From contig JARCOQ010000007.1 in NCBI GenBank assembly GCA_029207755.1, positions 43,853,656 to 43,917,655 of the forward strand: 64,000 nt of DNA. The letters run 5' to 3'. The DNA is from Chamaea fasciata (taxonomy: Eukaryota; Chordata; Aves; Passeriformes; Sylviidae). Below, one piece after another: positions 52,196-64,000 of the stretch. A program made the position numbers and the translations under genes. The stretch's first letter is position 1. Every line of letters begins with the position of its first letter. The notes under the pieces were generated by a model. The model did no database searches. It was not told the DNA's origin and worked only from the letters and a program-made list of their open reading frames with translations.

Positions 52196-54013
52196 GTGCA
52201 TCCATCTAGCATTTGACATTACTAATTTCAACATAAATAAGAACAGGAATGAAAAAAAAATCCACTTTTAATGCTCCAGTGCTTATTATCACTCGGTTAT
52301 TTTGGGTTTGAATTTGTGAGTTTATCTTCTCTTCCTTTTCCCCTTCCCTCCCAAGAGTCTCAAGTTTCTTTGGTTCCTACTTCTGCTACTACTTTTAGTA
52401 GGCTACACCAATCTAGGAACAAATTAAGAATGGATCTGTTGTAGATACAGAGAGTTGGAATAACTCACTGCGTAAGAGTCACTCATTGGAGAGCTTTCAG
52501 TACCCATTAAGCATCACTGACTTGCTGAGAAGCATCTGAGCTCACTGTGTCAGGGGGCAGTGGGCTTTTCTTCAGCAGACAAAGTTTGAACTAAATCCCC
52601 AAATGTGCCTGTTAGTTTATAGTATCATATCTTGGTATTTTTCTGAGCTTTTATTCACACTTCAGTGATTACCTGTCACACCAAGGACTGAAATACCACT
52701 GGCCCAGTCCACTGTTTCCAACAAAATAACACACAGAAGAGGTCTTTTCTGTATTTTAATTTTTTGAATGATAATACCATTATTTTATTCCTCAATTCAA
52801 ACATAAACATATCCAAATACAATGGTCCCACCTCTTCCTAAAATCAGAACTACAGAGCAACAGGCCTTATTTGGCCAAGGAAGGAACAGTGGGAAAATAT
52901 TGAAAGTAAGCGTATAAAACCTGCAATCTTGGCAGAAGAAGTGTAAGTATACTTTGAGTTATTTTGTGGCTGTCTTCTGCTATGAAACAATTGCGTGTTT
53001 AGAAGATAGAAGCATCTAAGTTACGCCTGGACATGGAAGGACAGATAAAAAATACAAAGAGGCCTGTCACAAGTTCTGAATTTGGATAAATAATAGATAT
53101 TGCAATAGGATTTTTGTCCTCATAGTTCCAGTACTACCTATATATCAGTAGAAAATTCAGTGAACTGAACAATACAATCAATTCTGTTGTAATTTTATTT
53201 CTTTATTAAAGTAAGAATTTAGAGTTGTGTAAAAAGAGATGATTCAATTACTTTTGTGTAAGTCCTACTTTTTCTTGTACCTTCTAAGTATATTTTGCTT
53301 CTATAAAACCTTCATAAAATAAATCAAACCTGAATATATTATCTGTGAAGAATATTCAAAAAATTGTGTTGTTTATAGTGCTGACTGAGAAAAAAAAATT
53401 TGTACGGACTTACAGATTGCATTATAGATCACCTACAAATGAGTGAATCAGGCTTCTAATGTTTTGTTTGTTATTTGGTAGTGCATAGAAATATATTGGA
53501 AATAGAAAAAGTCAGGGTTAGTTAGACATTTGAAAAATATTTTATTCATATTACTGTAGTGTGTTTAAGGCAGACTATAAAGAAAAACTAGAAGAGATGT
53601 TTCAAATATGTAAATCTTCTCTTTCATCTCACATTTCTTGAAAGTTGCTCTCAGTGATGATTTCCTTAGTTCCTAGATATGAGAAATAGACAGTCTATAT
53701 GAACAGTGATTTTATTTTATATGGTCTTCAATTATTTATCTCCATTTGCAGAGGCAAGCTGTAGTGTAGTATCAGAATAGGAATTGACCTCCAGAGTTCT
53801 GCATCATTAAAACAAACAAAAATATAAAGATATATGAGGTACTGCATTAGTAATTAGCCTGGAATATTTTTGCTGTTTTTAATGTACTGATAAATTTTCA
53901 AACACCTTTCTTAAATTATATAGAAATAAGTTTTGTGCACTGCAATTACTGTAACTATCTGTTCTTCCAACAGACAATGATTTTCTCTTAGTCAGAAATT
54001 CTACCTATGAAGA

Positions 54014-54078
54014 CAAAAAAAAAAACCCCAAAGAACAACAAAACAAAACAAAACAAAACAAAAACAAACAAACAAAAA
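54014..54078. repeat. A-rich (CAAAA)n tract
   Basis: An A run with CCCC is followed by CAAAA units and then CAAA units. The 118-codon plus frame starting at 54007 begins inside this repeat, so its lysine- and threonine-rich N-terminal part is an artefact. Confidence 0.85.
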
Positions 54079-56018
54079 ACACCCAAGCAAATTAGAGAAA
54101 TGTACCTTGAATTTGACCAAGAAGGAATTTTCATTAATTTTGGGCTTAAAGAACTTAATGGTGTCCGATGTTTTTCATCCCAACAAAGTGTAATGTATCA
54201 GCTGCTTCTTTATGGCATTTTTCATTTCTGGAATCAGTGTCAAAACAGTTCTGAAAACACCCATAAAACATATAAATTTACACAAAATCATGCATGGGAT
54301 ATTCAAAATGCCATTAAACAAAGAAGACTTGCTGATTTTAGGCAAAGATCAGCCTTTCTGTGATCTTGCGTCAATGACATCAGATCCAGCAGCATGTTAC
54401 CTGACTACACCCACCACAGTGCAGTTCCATTGGCTGCCAACATCCCAGTCCAGCTCATATATCCATCTAACATAAACCTGTCCTTCCTAGATCAAGTGAC
54501 AAGGAATTGTGACACAACATTTCACTGCAAAACAAGGGCAATCTAATAGGAACCTAAGAAAGGCATGTATCCAAGTACTATTAGCTTCAAAGTAGCAGCC
54601 ACTTCCTCTCAGCCTTTAAAAATCCTTGTCATCACCGCAGTTTCAAACTTTAAGCCTGATGAAAAAAGAGTATAGAAAGGCTACCCACTGTGGGAGTCAC
54701 AAAGATATATTTCGGCAACAGAATAACTCCATATATCAACAAGAGCAAAATCAAATTTGTGGGCCAGGGTCAACTAGCATAACTTTCTCAAAAGACCATG
54801 TGGCTAAACTTTGCTATTAGTATTTATTTATCTGGCCCTGCAGTCATCCAGAGCCATTACTGAAGGAGGTTGTTAGAAATTAGGACAGCTGTATATGCTG
54901 TTCTTTTGCCTACTTGATTCTCTATAAACTTGCCACTTAAAATTTCCCAAACCACTCTTAGCAATTATTGTTTTGTGCACTTAGTACCAAAGATGAGTCA
55001 GAGAAATTAATGGTAAATACTTTTGCTTGTTCAGAGATTGGACATCTCACCACTTTGACACAGTTTCTAACAATCACACAGTTTACCTTGTTAAAGTCCA
55101 AAGAACAGTTCCTTTAAAAAAGTTGATTTCTTTCCTCTTCACATCAGCCTTCTTTTTCGAAGGCACAAAGGATTTTTTTTTCTTTGAGCTAAAAGCTTTG
55201 ATTCATCTTTGCAACTCAGGCTGAAAGACTTTTTTTTCCATAAAAATGCAATTTTATCTTTTCAGTTTCTGTTCCTTCACTCCAGCTGATGATTATATTC
55301 CAACCTTCACAGGAAAACCAAAAGCTCTACCAGCTTCACTGAAACCAAGAGATATTCCAGTAACTCAGGTTTTTACATCACACTTCTGGTTCAAACTGCC
55401 TAGGGAGAGAAACAAAATGGGAAAGATGGGCACTTGCCAATGTGGAACTGAACAGAAAGCAGTAGTCTTTTTGGAATAAACCCCATAGTTTATACTTTAT
55501 GCCCCATACTAATATACTCCATACTGCATAAAAATTTTATGGCAATAAAATACAGTAATTTGTTTTATTAAATTGATAATTTAATTCCAAGGTGAATTTG
55601 TTAGCCTTTAGGATGAGGAAAGAAAATAACTTTCTAATGTAATGATATCCTCAAATCAATTTGGAATGTGTGGCCCACTTACTGCAAATTTTGCTGCTTA
55701 CCTAGAAATATCTCCAGAAAGGTCTTGTGTCTTTATTAAAATCACAGATTTCTAATAAAGCACCCTAAAGCTAGCAACTGAAGGAAACTAATTAACAGAA
55801 ATCAGTAATTCTGAGGCTTAATGTCATGGTCCTAAATAATTATTTTATTTCTTAACCTTTAATTTAAATAACTTTATCTTATTAATTATTACTTTGAAAG
55901 AAGATGCAGAGTAGTTTTGAAGCACTTAATTTTTAGAAATATCCTCAAACAGTAAATTTATTTTCTTTTCCCTTTCCTTTTGCTTTAAAAACAAGAACAT
56001 TTTAGAGGTTTGTGGAGT

Positions 56019-56077
56019 GTTTTTTGTTTGTTTGTTTTTGGGGTTGTTTGTTTGTTTTTGTTTGTTTTTGTTTTTTC
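56019..56077. repeat. (TTTG)n-like T/G-rich tract
   Basis: GTTT units are mixed with longer T runs and one GGGG block, a pattern seen again at 8.8, 33.7 and 45.8 kb. Confidence 0.85.
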
Positions 56078-59000
56078 AATTTATATGTCTATTGCACAGT
56101 AAATATGAATTTATAAACTCCAAATTGCCCATTAGATGAACTTCTAAAAAAATTTTGAAATTTTCAATAAGCAATAAGAAACACCTATTTAAAGGTACAT
56201 CTGCAAACCAATAGATGAAATATAGAGCTATTCAGAGAGAAGAAAAAAATATTTTTGAACTATGTAATGTGTGTTTGTCTTCCTACAGGAGAGCATTAAG
56301 CACTGTGATTTTTTCTAGCTTCTGTACTCTTTTTCTGAGAATCACTATATATTAGACAATAGAGTCCCAGTATCTGCTACCTTTCACACTTCCAGAGAAG
56401 TCTTCTATGCCTTGAGTATTTTAAGTTCTTATTTTTCCTTTTGAACAAAAATTTTATCCTTTTATAGTAATTCCCAACTAGAGGGCACTGACTGAGATCC
56501 TCTCTGTATACGCTACATATGTTTTTAATACTGCGTTTTGTGAACTCTGGATTTGGGGGCTTCATTTCCTTTTCTCATCACCTTTCTTGGCTCAAGGGGG
56601 AAATTCAAGGCATCAGAGAACATCAAATTTATCACTTGAAATGCAGTGAGATCTCAAGACAGATTTATTGCTTTACAAATGAATTTATATAAAAGTAATT
56701 AGTTAGTGTTTTTTACTAAAAAAAATAATTTACCTCTAAAGAGAAATCCTTCTTGAGGGTCAAGACTTACTGGAATTATCCCTGTGGGTGATTGAATAGC
56801 ACAAGAGTTAATACACCATTAGCCAATTACACATAATGACTCTAAGACATACCAGTTGTGATGTCATTCAGGTGATTTATTAGATTTACTTCAAAGAGTC
56901 TAATTTTAATCTGTATTTCTTACAGAAAACATTATATGTATGCAGTACATAATATGTGGTTTTAAACCTTGCAGCATGATACAAAAATTTCAGTAATTTC
57001 TTTCTAAAAAGAAGAAACAAAAATGAACCTTGAATACAGTCTGTATTACATAGAAATTATATCACAGATTTCCTGAATTATCCCAGACCTTATGAGTTTA
57101 AGGCTTGATGTGCTTATGGAATTACTTTAAATGAATCCTCAATTTGATTTCACTTCTAGTATTACCTAACAGAAGAAACACAAAGGAAGATATATTTTAA
57201 TGCTAGTTATTAGATAGGAAGAGAAAAGAAAATGGACTTGAAGAAGGGTTGCCTGATCATGTACTGGAGCTAAATAAAAGTGTGTTGTTATTATTGTGAA
57301 TCAAAAACATTAGAAGAAATTTTTTGTTTCTCTCAAAACTTCGGATGTGAAAGAAGAAATGTTTTTCTGAAAAAGGCAAAATCTATAGTGTCATAAACAA
57401 GCACTTTCTCTCTCACTCATCACAATTGCAATATACACAGAAGTCTCCTCAACACAGTTCTATGAAAAAGTAGCCCTGATGCATAAAAAAGTCAGAGAAA
57501 AAAAATAAACCATAACTGAAATCACCTACCCAACATAATAAACCAGAGAAGGAATAAATGACAATGTTATTCATTTATACAACATGGTTCTTTCTAAAGC
57601 CACAAATTTGCTTGTGATATCACATTTCGTCAGTGACAGTTCTCATTACTATCTTTTACAGGTGTGGATATTGAGACAGAATACTCATAGGCCTGTGTAA
57701 GCAGTTCCTGCATGAGGAGCAATTCTAATGTTGGCTGTGTGGTCAGAGACCTCCCTGTTCCTGCAATAATAAAGGCATTTTCTGATCAGGGCTTGGAGGT
57801 GCTTTTTAGAAACTCTTCCTTTTCATCTACAACCTTTTTGTTTCCTTTCCATATTTTCTTTTTATCTAGTGTATCTGCTACCCTGCTCTTTACCTTCCCT
57901 CCTTTCTCCATGGATTTAAGCTTCCATTAACAAGTACTTCTTGAAAAAAATAATGAGAAAAAATTGTGAGATTCCTTTATTCTTTCTGCCATTTTTTTAT
58001 CTTGGTGATGTAAAGGACATCCCATATTCTGTGTACTTAATGTTAATTTGTGATTAATACCTTATGAAAGGAAATAATCTTCTCTTGCCTAGCATAAACA
58101 AGTTCCCTTGTTTACTGGCCTCTAGGTGCTGTCCTAACAAAAGTTAGAAATAATAAGACCTGAAATAACCCGTGTTCTTTTCTTAGTTGTACAGCTGTGA
58201 ATTACTACAAATTACTGGTATTTCTGTAATTAAGGATTTCTTTTGTTTGTAGTATAAATCCCAGAAAAAATTTTGATTGATTGTTTATTTGTTTCCTTTT
58301 GATTAGTGCAGGTCTCCAATTGTGTAATGGGCTAAACAAGTTCCTCATAATTTAGTGGGGACATCATTTCTTTGGCATAAATTCAATAATTAATTTAAAC
58401 CTAAAGGACACTACAACGTTGAAGAATTTAATCAGAGTTCCCTGATTAAGTGAATCATTGTTTATAATTATTGCTTTTCTCTCATCCCCAAAAGAATAGG
58501 TAAAACAAGGAGAAATTGCTCATTGCTGAGTACTCATCACCAAGATATTAGTGTAATTAAAAACTAAGAGATTACCCTACAGTCTCAAATGTTTCATCTA
58601 TGAGACAGGGCTAGTACAACTAATGAAAAATCTACCAAAAACATATTATTCCATAGTCAAATATATATTAGAAAGGTATGTGTCTGCAGTTTTTCAGCAA
58701 AACTTCATGTAATTTTTAAAAACATGCATGATAATATTTCAGAAGTTTGATCTATTTATGATTTTTCTTCACAAGTTATTTATTGAAGTTGAACTTCAAA
58801 TGAAAGAAAATTCTATTTTCAATTGTGCACTGCAGCAATGCAGTGTTAACACTGGAAGCAACAAAGTGTTCCCTTTTTATCTGTCATGCTCACGTGCACG
58901 ACAAATATGTTGTCAAATTTGTACTCAGTGCAGGAACTAAAAGTTAATGTCAGCTCTTCAGTTTATATAAACAACATCACTTGGATGTTTTAATACTAAT

Positions 59001-61284
59001 TTGCACCAGCAGATGGGATGTGTATCTACAATGACATATATAATTTGAAGGAAGCATGCAAGTAACACCAAGAATTTGCGTATTCTGAGCCACAGGGAGC
59101 ATAGGAGTTTAATGCAATATACTTTCTCTTTTGTAGATCTGGCTCAAAATGTTATCAATATAAAGTCCCGATATCTTATCAATTAAGAATACATTAAAAA
59201 ATCTATTTTGTTTTGTTTCGTTTTCAACTTTGCCATACATCTGTGCATCACAAACCTGAAGATATATTTGTTGCATGTTTAGTCTTGGTTTGTGCTGTGT
59301 GTTTAAGGGTACTAAACCGAATTAACGTAAACAGACAGCGCAATGAAAGGGTATGATTGTCTGACTGATATTATTAGGTTGCCTATTTTTGAAGAAAAGA
59401 CTTAATTTTTCCTAGAAGATAACAAGCACTAACTTGATATCACATCCTTCAAATGAGATTTCATATTTATATTTGAGCATAACTTGAGTACTTTTGGGGT
59501 AGTGGAATTTTTTATTAAAATTAATTCAAAGAAACGTATGAATTTGTGTGACACGAAGATTCTGAGACAAATTATCTGGATGTTAGAGAGAAACTGGACT
59601 GTATTTAGGCCAGATAGAAGGTTTGAAAGTCAAGATATAATGAATTACTGCTCTGACTAATGTGATATCATTAATGTTTCCTACTTCAAATTAATGCAGA
59701 AGTCTTCAAATTATTTAGACTCAGAAGAGAAAGACTTAAGTCTAGATCATTCCAGAAATGGGATATCAGTATTACTCTGTGCAAATAGGGTAATTTAAAC
59801 TAGAAATATCTAATTAAGACTCCCAATAGGAGAAAGATCATCTTGCACTTAAAGGTACTGAATTAAAATTTGATGTATTTGTATTCGGTTTTTGCCTTTC
59901 ATTGTGATTGAGTTTCTATGACACAGAGCAATCACCATGGATAAGAAAAGCTTTTCTAAGATAAAATGGAACAGTGCTATGATTTAATCTTTGGGATTTG
60001 CAGCTTCATTCTCCTACACTGAGATTTTGACCCTTCCCCTTTGAAAAAAAAAAAAAAAAAAAAGAAATCTAAGGAAAGGTGAAATCTATAATCTTTTGGA
60101 ACCCTGAAAATTACATTAAAAACGTAGCCCTATGTAACTACATAGACAGATGTAACTGTCTAATTTGTTGTCTTCTGTGTTGAAACAGTTGTGAAAAATC
60201 CCCAACCAAGACCCATATTTAGTAGTACATAGTGTCAGAGTAAGTTTCATTGTATATTTGATTACTAAACTAATAAAGACACATCCACAACATTCCTAAC
60301 ATTCATGAGGAAGTTGTAGATTCAGACAAGGTCCCCATAGGGGAGGAAGCATTTTGATCAGTTTTGGATGCACATCAACTTTTTCAGAACCTTCAAACTT
60401 GGAACTTGTTCCAAATAATTATTGTTTTTCATGGATTTCTAATTCTATTTGCAAATGGACTTGCAATCTTAAAAAAAACCCCTGAAATGCAGTCTTTCAA
60501 AATAACCGACAGCTCCAAGATAATTTTGGATCATGTTTGGTTCAGTTTACAACAAGAGCTGAGGTTGAGCAAAATGACTGGATGTTTCTCATTGCATGTT
60601 TTTTAGATCGCCCATCATCTACTTCATTCATGGAGACTCAGAAACTAAAGCAGATCAAAAGTTCCAAATCTTGAACAACTGCTAATAAAACTCTGCTCAT
60701 ATGATTTGAGATACTGCTGAGAGGAGACAAAGCAGTAACTCCTTCATCAGTATTTTAAAGAGCTCACAGGATAATATTTCTGTTTCCACACAGCAAAAAG
60801 CAGGGTTCTGTGTCTTTGTATACAAGGAAGATAACAAAGAGAAGGTATTGTAACATTAGTTTTGTTTGTTTTTTTAAACTGTATTTTTACTGTTCTTTTT
60901 CTTAGTAACTTTACAGCAATCAGAACTGAAATCTCACAAAGAGCTGCATATCATAACTGCCTTACTGGTATTGGTATTTCTAAAAGCTCAGAGTTCAAAG
61001 AGCCATGGACACCCACCTCGATAAAAGATAAAAGAACATTGCTTTTTATCTGGTTTAAATTTCTTATCCTTATTAAGCAAATGCAGTTTTGTCAATTGTG
61101 TAATGGTGTTCTTGAACAAACAGACCTCATTTACAAGAAACCAGTGAGGTTTCACATTTTATTTCCCTGAAAATGAATTAAGGATAGCAAATACAGTCTA
61201 AGAATTTGAATTTATCAATAAAAATATCTCAATATCTCTCTCAGTAGAAGTTTTGGCTTTTGCTTTCCACTCCATAATTTCGGA

Positions 61285-61298
61285 GGGGGGGGGGGGGG
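61285..61298. repeat. G14 homopolymer
   Basis: Fourteen consecutive G within a purine-rich stretch. Long G runs are much rarer than A/T runs in vertebrate DNA and are prone to sequencing error. Confidence 0.85.
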
Positions 61299-62081
61299 AG
61301 AGGGCAGTGATTTGATGTGGGTTCTTCTGGTGGTTTGGGAAAAAAAATCAAAGAAAATAAATCTTTGCACATTTCATAATATGTTAATATAACTTGATAT
61401 ATTCAAAATAAATCCAGATAAATATATTGTGACAAACATTTTATTGTTGATCATTAAATTGTGGAATACTAATCAGTCTAATAATAAAATGACTGGATTA
61501 TACAGGCAACTTCTAGATCAAAGCAGGACACTTAACAATAAAATATATGTTATCCTATCTCTCATGGTGTAGATACTCCAAAAAGGCTACTTCTTCAAAT
61601 CTTTTCTTTAGTGCTTTGGTCACTGTGATGCTTTTAAAAAAAAAAAAAAATATGATCAGGTTCACGGAGGGCACTGTGTTTCATGCTAACCATCTGCTTT
61701 CCAGCATTCCCATGTTTGTTTCTGATCTGCCTTGTTTTGGGTGAAACTGTTCTGCATTTGTGCAGAACATGACAGAATTAAAATCTCTTCTACACCTGAA
61801 CATGCAGAACTCTGCATGTCAGAGAGTGATTCCAAAAAAAAGGAAATAAATAATGTTGTAGAAGTGAGAGATGTTTTACATATATATACAGTACATATAT
61901 ACACCAGTATTTCTGCATGAGTTTAATGAATCGGTGGTGCTGGAGCACAAATTTTAATCTAAGAGGTCTCCCTGGAGTAACCATTTACCTTTGCCCTGCT
62001 CTGGCGCAACCTGTGCTCCTGTGACCGTAACCATCTACTTTCAGCAATTAGGGAAGAAATTTGAGTAAACAATGCAGGCTG

Positions 62082-62113
62082 ATTCATCTTTACTGGGAAT
62101 TCATCTTTACTGG
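62082..62113. repeat. 15-bp near-tandem duplication
   Basis: ATTCATCTTTACTGG occurs at 62082-62096 and again at 62099-62113, a 17-bp period. This is a simple local duplication. Confidence 0.85.
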
Positions 62114-64000
62114 TAATACCAGACTAATTAGAAGATATTAAATGTCTTGTATAAAATGAAGAGACTGGTATAGCCCCTCAGTACTTGAATTTACCTAAAA
62201 ATATTTAAGATTGCTTGTCTTTATTACAAGGAATACTTATTTGATTCCACAGCTCAATTTCCACAAATCTAGTAGGCACCTAGAGAAAAACTCAAATATT
62301 TCATATATTTAATCTTCAAATGAATAAAGAATTTTAACAATATATTTGGGGTTGCATTTAGGTTTGTGTTTTTTTTTTTTTTTTTGTAGGCTTATATAAG
62401 TAGTTTCAAAGACACTGTACCAAGTATTCAAATGAAGCTGAAAGATGAACTAGTATTTCTAATATACCCTATTCTCCGCTTATAAGCAGTTGATATAGCC
62501 TAGAAACTTCTGGGATTTATAATATTTCTTGAATGCAAGATGAAGGAAACAGAAACATTCTTTTACAAAATATTCACTCCAAGGACCATGTACCCTGTAA
62601 AGAGCATCGAAGACAGATGTAGATCAAGAGATAAACAAGGCCTCATAGTCCAAAGCCCTATAGGGAATATCAGATTATCTATTTTTCAGGTCCAGTACTA
62701 AGGACGACCATGCAAATTATTATTTCAAATATGAAATAAATTTTTAGGTTTTTGTTTAACTCAATTTAAACCTGATTATATTAGGAAATAAGGATGCATG
62801 CTTAAATCATTTTGAAGTCTCTTAATATCTTAATATCAAACTTTGATAACTTTATTGAAATGAATCTCAGTATAAAATTCACACAATCTGAAGTGACTCA
62901 GTATTGAGCATGTTCCGCTTATGAATTTAGACTATAAAATGAGAAATGCAAATAGATATAACTGAAGAATATTAGATCCATAGAAGGTGAATTTTCAGTT
63001 CCTCATTTTTTTAAGATACTACAATCAAAGCTGTGCCTTCAATGCTACCTATCCATTAATGGGCAATAAAAAGACCTGTTTTCTGTTAACTTACTAAAGT
63101 AGTACTAGGCAGGCATTGTCATAAATTTTATGTGCTACAAAAGTGGTGAATTTAGGTGCAATGAACCTGTGCTGTAATAACAATAAACAGGTAAGAATTA
63201 TTAATTCTGTAAGTTATGTAGGATGAAAGAATTTAATATTTTTTAATAATAATTCACCTTCATTAGCTATGGTATATGGAGTTGTTTCAGATCCACACTG
63301 AATTAATATTAATAAGTAATAAATTAACTCTTCTAGTAATCCAGAAATAAATGGAAGTTTACTTCATTAACACACCTTCCTCATTGCTGCCACCAAATTT
63401 CCAGTTCAGCAGGAAAGAGAAAGAAAGATATTAAGGGATCTCTTGCTATCTTTGAAGGAGAATCCTTGGGAAAATAAATATGACAGTTTTTCACTCTGTG
63501 TTGGCTTTTAAAAGCTACAAAAGCTATCAAGAACTCCAGAGCAAAAAAGCATTAAGGTTAATAATTCATAATGTAAGTCCCAGATATCTCCAGAAGAAAG
63601 ATAAATAAGGGAATAACTATGAGAAGAAAGTTAAAAATCTAGGTCTCTGCAGTAAAGGTGTTATAATGAAAGGGAAAAAAGGAGAAGCCATTTAAGGAAA
63701 ACATAGTTCAATACCCACTGTCATTTGGAGATGCATAGCATCCAAACAAGATATGTTAACCAGGTCTAGGCTTAGTGCTCTAAATGAATTCTACTAGGCA
63801 CACACCAGACTGCTCCCCTTGATTCCTGTGTTAGCAGATTCCACTGAGCTGACAACAGCAGCCTCCAGGTTGTGTCAGCCCTTGGGGGAAGCAGCCTGCC
63901 ATGTTGTGGCAGATACAACCATCTCAAATCTCAGAGGGAGACATTTGATTGTTTCAGGAGTGTGTGCTCTTCAAATTGAAATTTCTTGACTTCCCCAGGG

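Larger units (their letters stand above)
47061..64000. other. Noncoding AT-rich sequence with simple repeats
   Basis: No gene is established. Notable contents are the TTTG tracts at 50.0 and 56.0 kb, the CAAAA tract at 54.0 kb, the exon-like segment at 52093-52195, A18 at 48463-48480, A20 at 60044-60063, G14 at 61285-61298, T17 at 62369-62385 and a 15-bp near-tandem duplication at 62082-62113. The last 200 bases are slightly richer in G and C but match no family I recognise. Confidence 0.5.

Noticed and set aside
54007..54363. 118-codon plus-strand frame
   Set aside because: Its first third is the CAAAA repeat, and the rest shows no domain.
63780..64000. GC-richer right end as a possible repeat or exon start
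   Set aside because: It matches no family I know, has no splice signals of note and is cut by the window edge.

Overview
This window is vertebrate nuclear DNA, almost certainly from a bird. Three stretches match the 3' end of the avian CR1 LINE, including its short terminal 8-bp repeats. A fourth matches part of the CR1 reverse transcriptase. Two copies of a long terminal repeat (LTR) family common in bird genomes lie at 16.65-17.20 kb and 26.42-26.75 kb. The base composition is strongly AT-rich, and CpG is sparse. Homopolymer tracts and TTTG- or GGGG-interrupted T tracts are frequent. A passerine or other neoavian bird would fit, but the species cannot be read from this sequence.

I find no convincing protein-coding gene. 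Every ATG-initiated open frame is 126 codons or shorter, and none shows a family I recognise apart from transposon remnants. No tRNA, rRNA, CRISPR array, operon or bacterial feature is visible. The best reading is a gene desert or the inside of a very large intron.

Layout: 0.64-1.58 kb holds a cluster of broken, coding-like fragments, perhaps a decayed pseudogene. A CR1 tail lies at 4.02-4.40 kb. A 35-base T run inside a T/G-rich tract lies at 8.8-8.9 kb. A nearly full-length LTR (minus strand) lies at 16.65-17.20 kb, with a CR1 tail just after it at 17.68-17.81 kb. A GC-rich island of unknown origin lies at 21.19-21.69 kb. A minus-strand CR1 tail at 25.07-25.37 kb is followed by a second, internally deleted LTR of the same family at 26.42-26.75 kb. 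A decayed CR1 reverse-transcriptase segment lies at 32.2-32.7 kb. A 399-bp element that looks like a solo LTR of another family, with a near-perfect 6-bp target duplication, lies at 41.27-41.67 kb. The rest is AT-rich unique sequence with microsatellites.

No genes can be seen working together here. The most useful leads are a few exon-like segments with good splice signals (minus strand 19763-19813; plus strand 52093-52195; plus strand 44227-44249), the unidentified GC-rich island, the coding-like cluster near the left end, and some CpG-containing, non-repetitive patches that could be conserved regulatory elements. I saw no clear sign of a new biological system.
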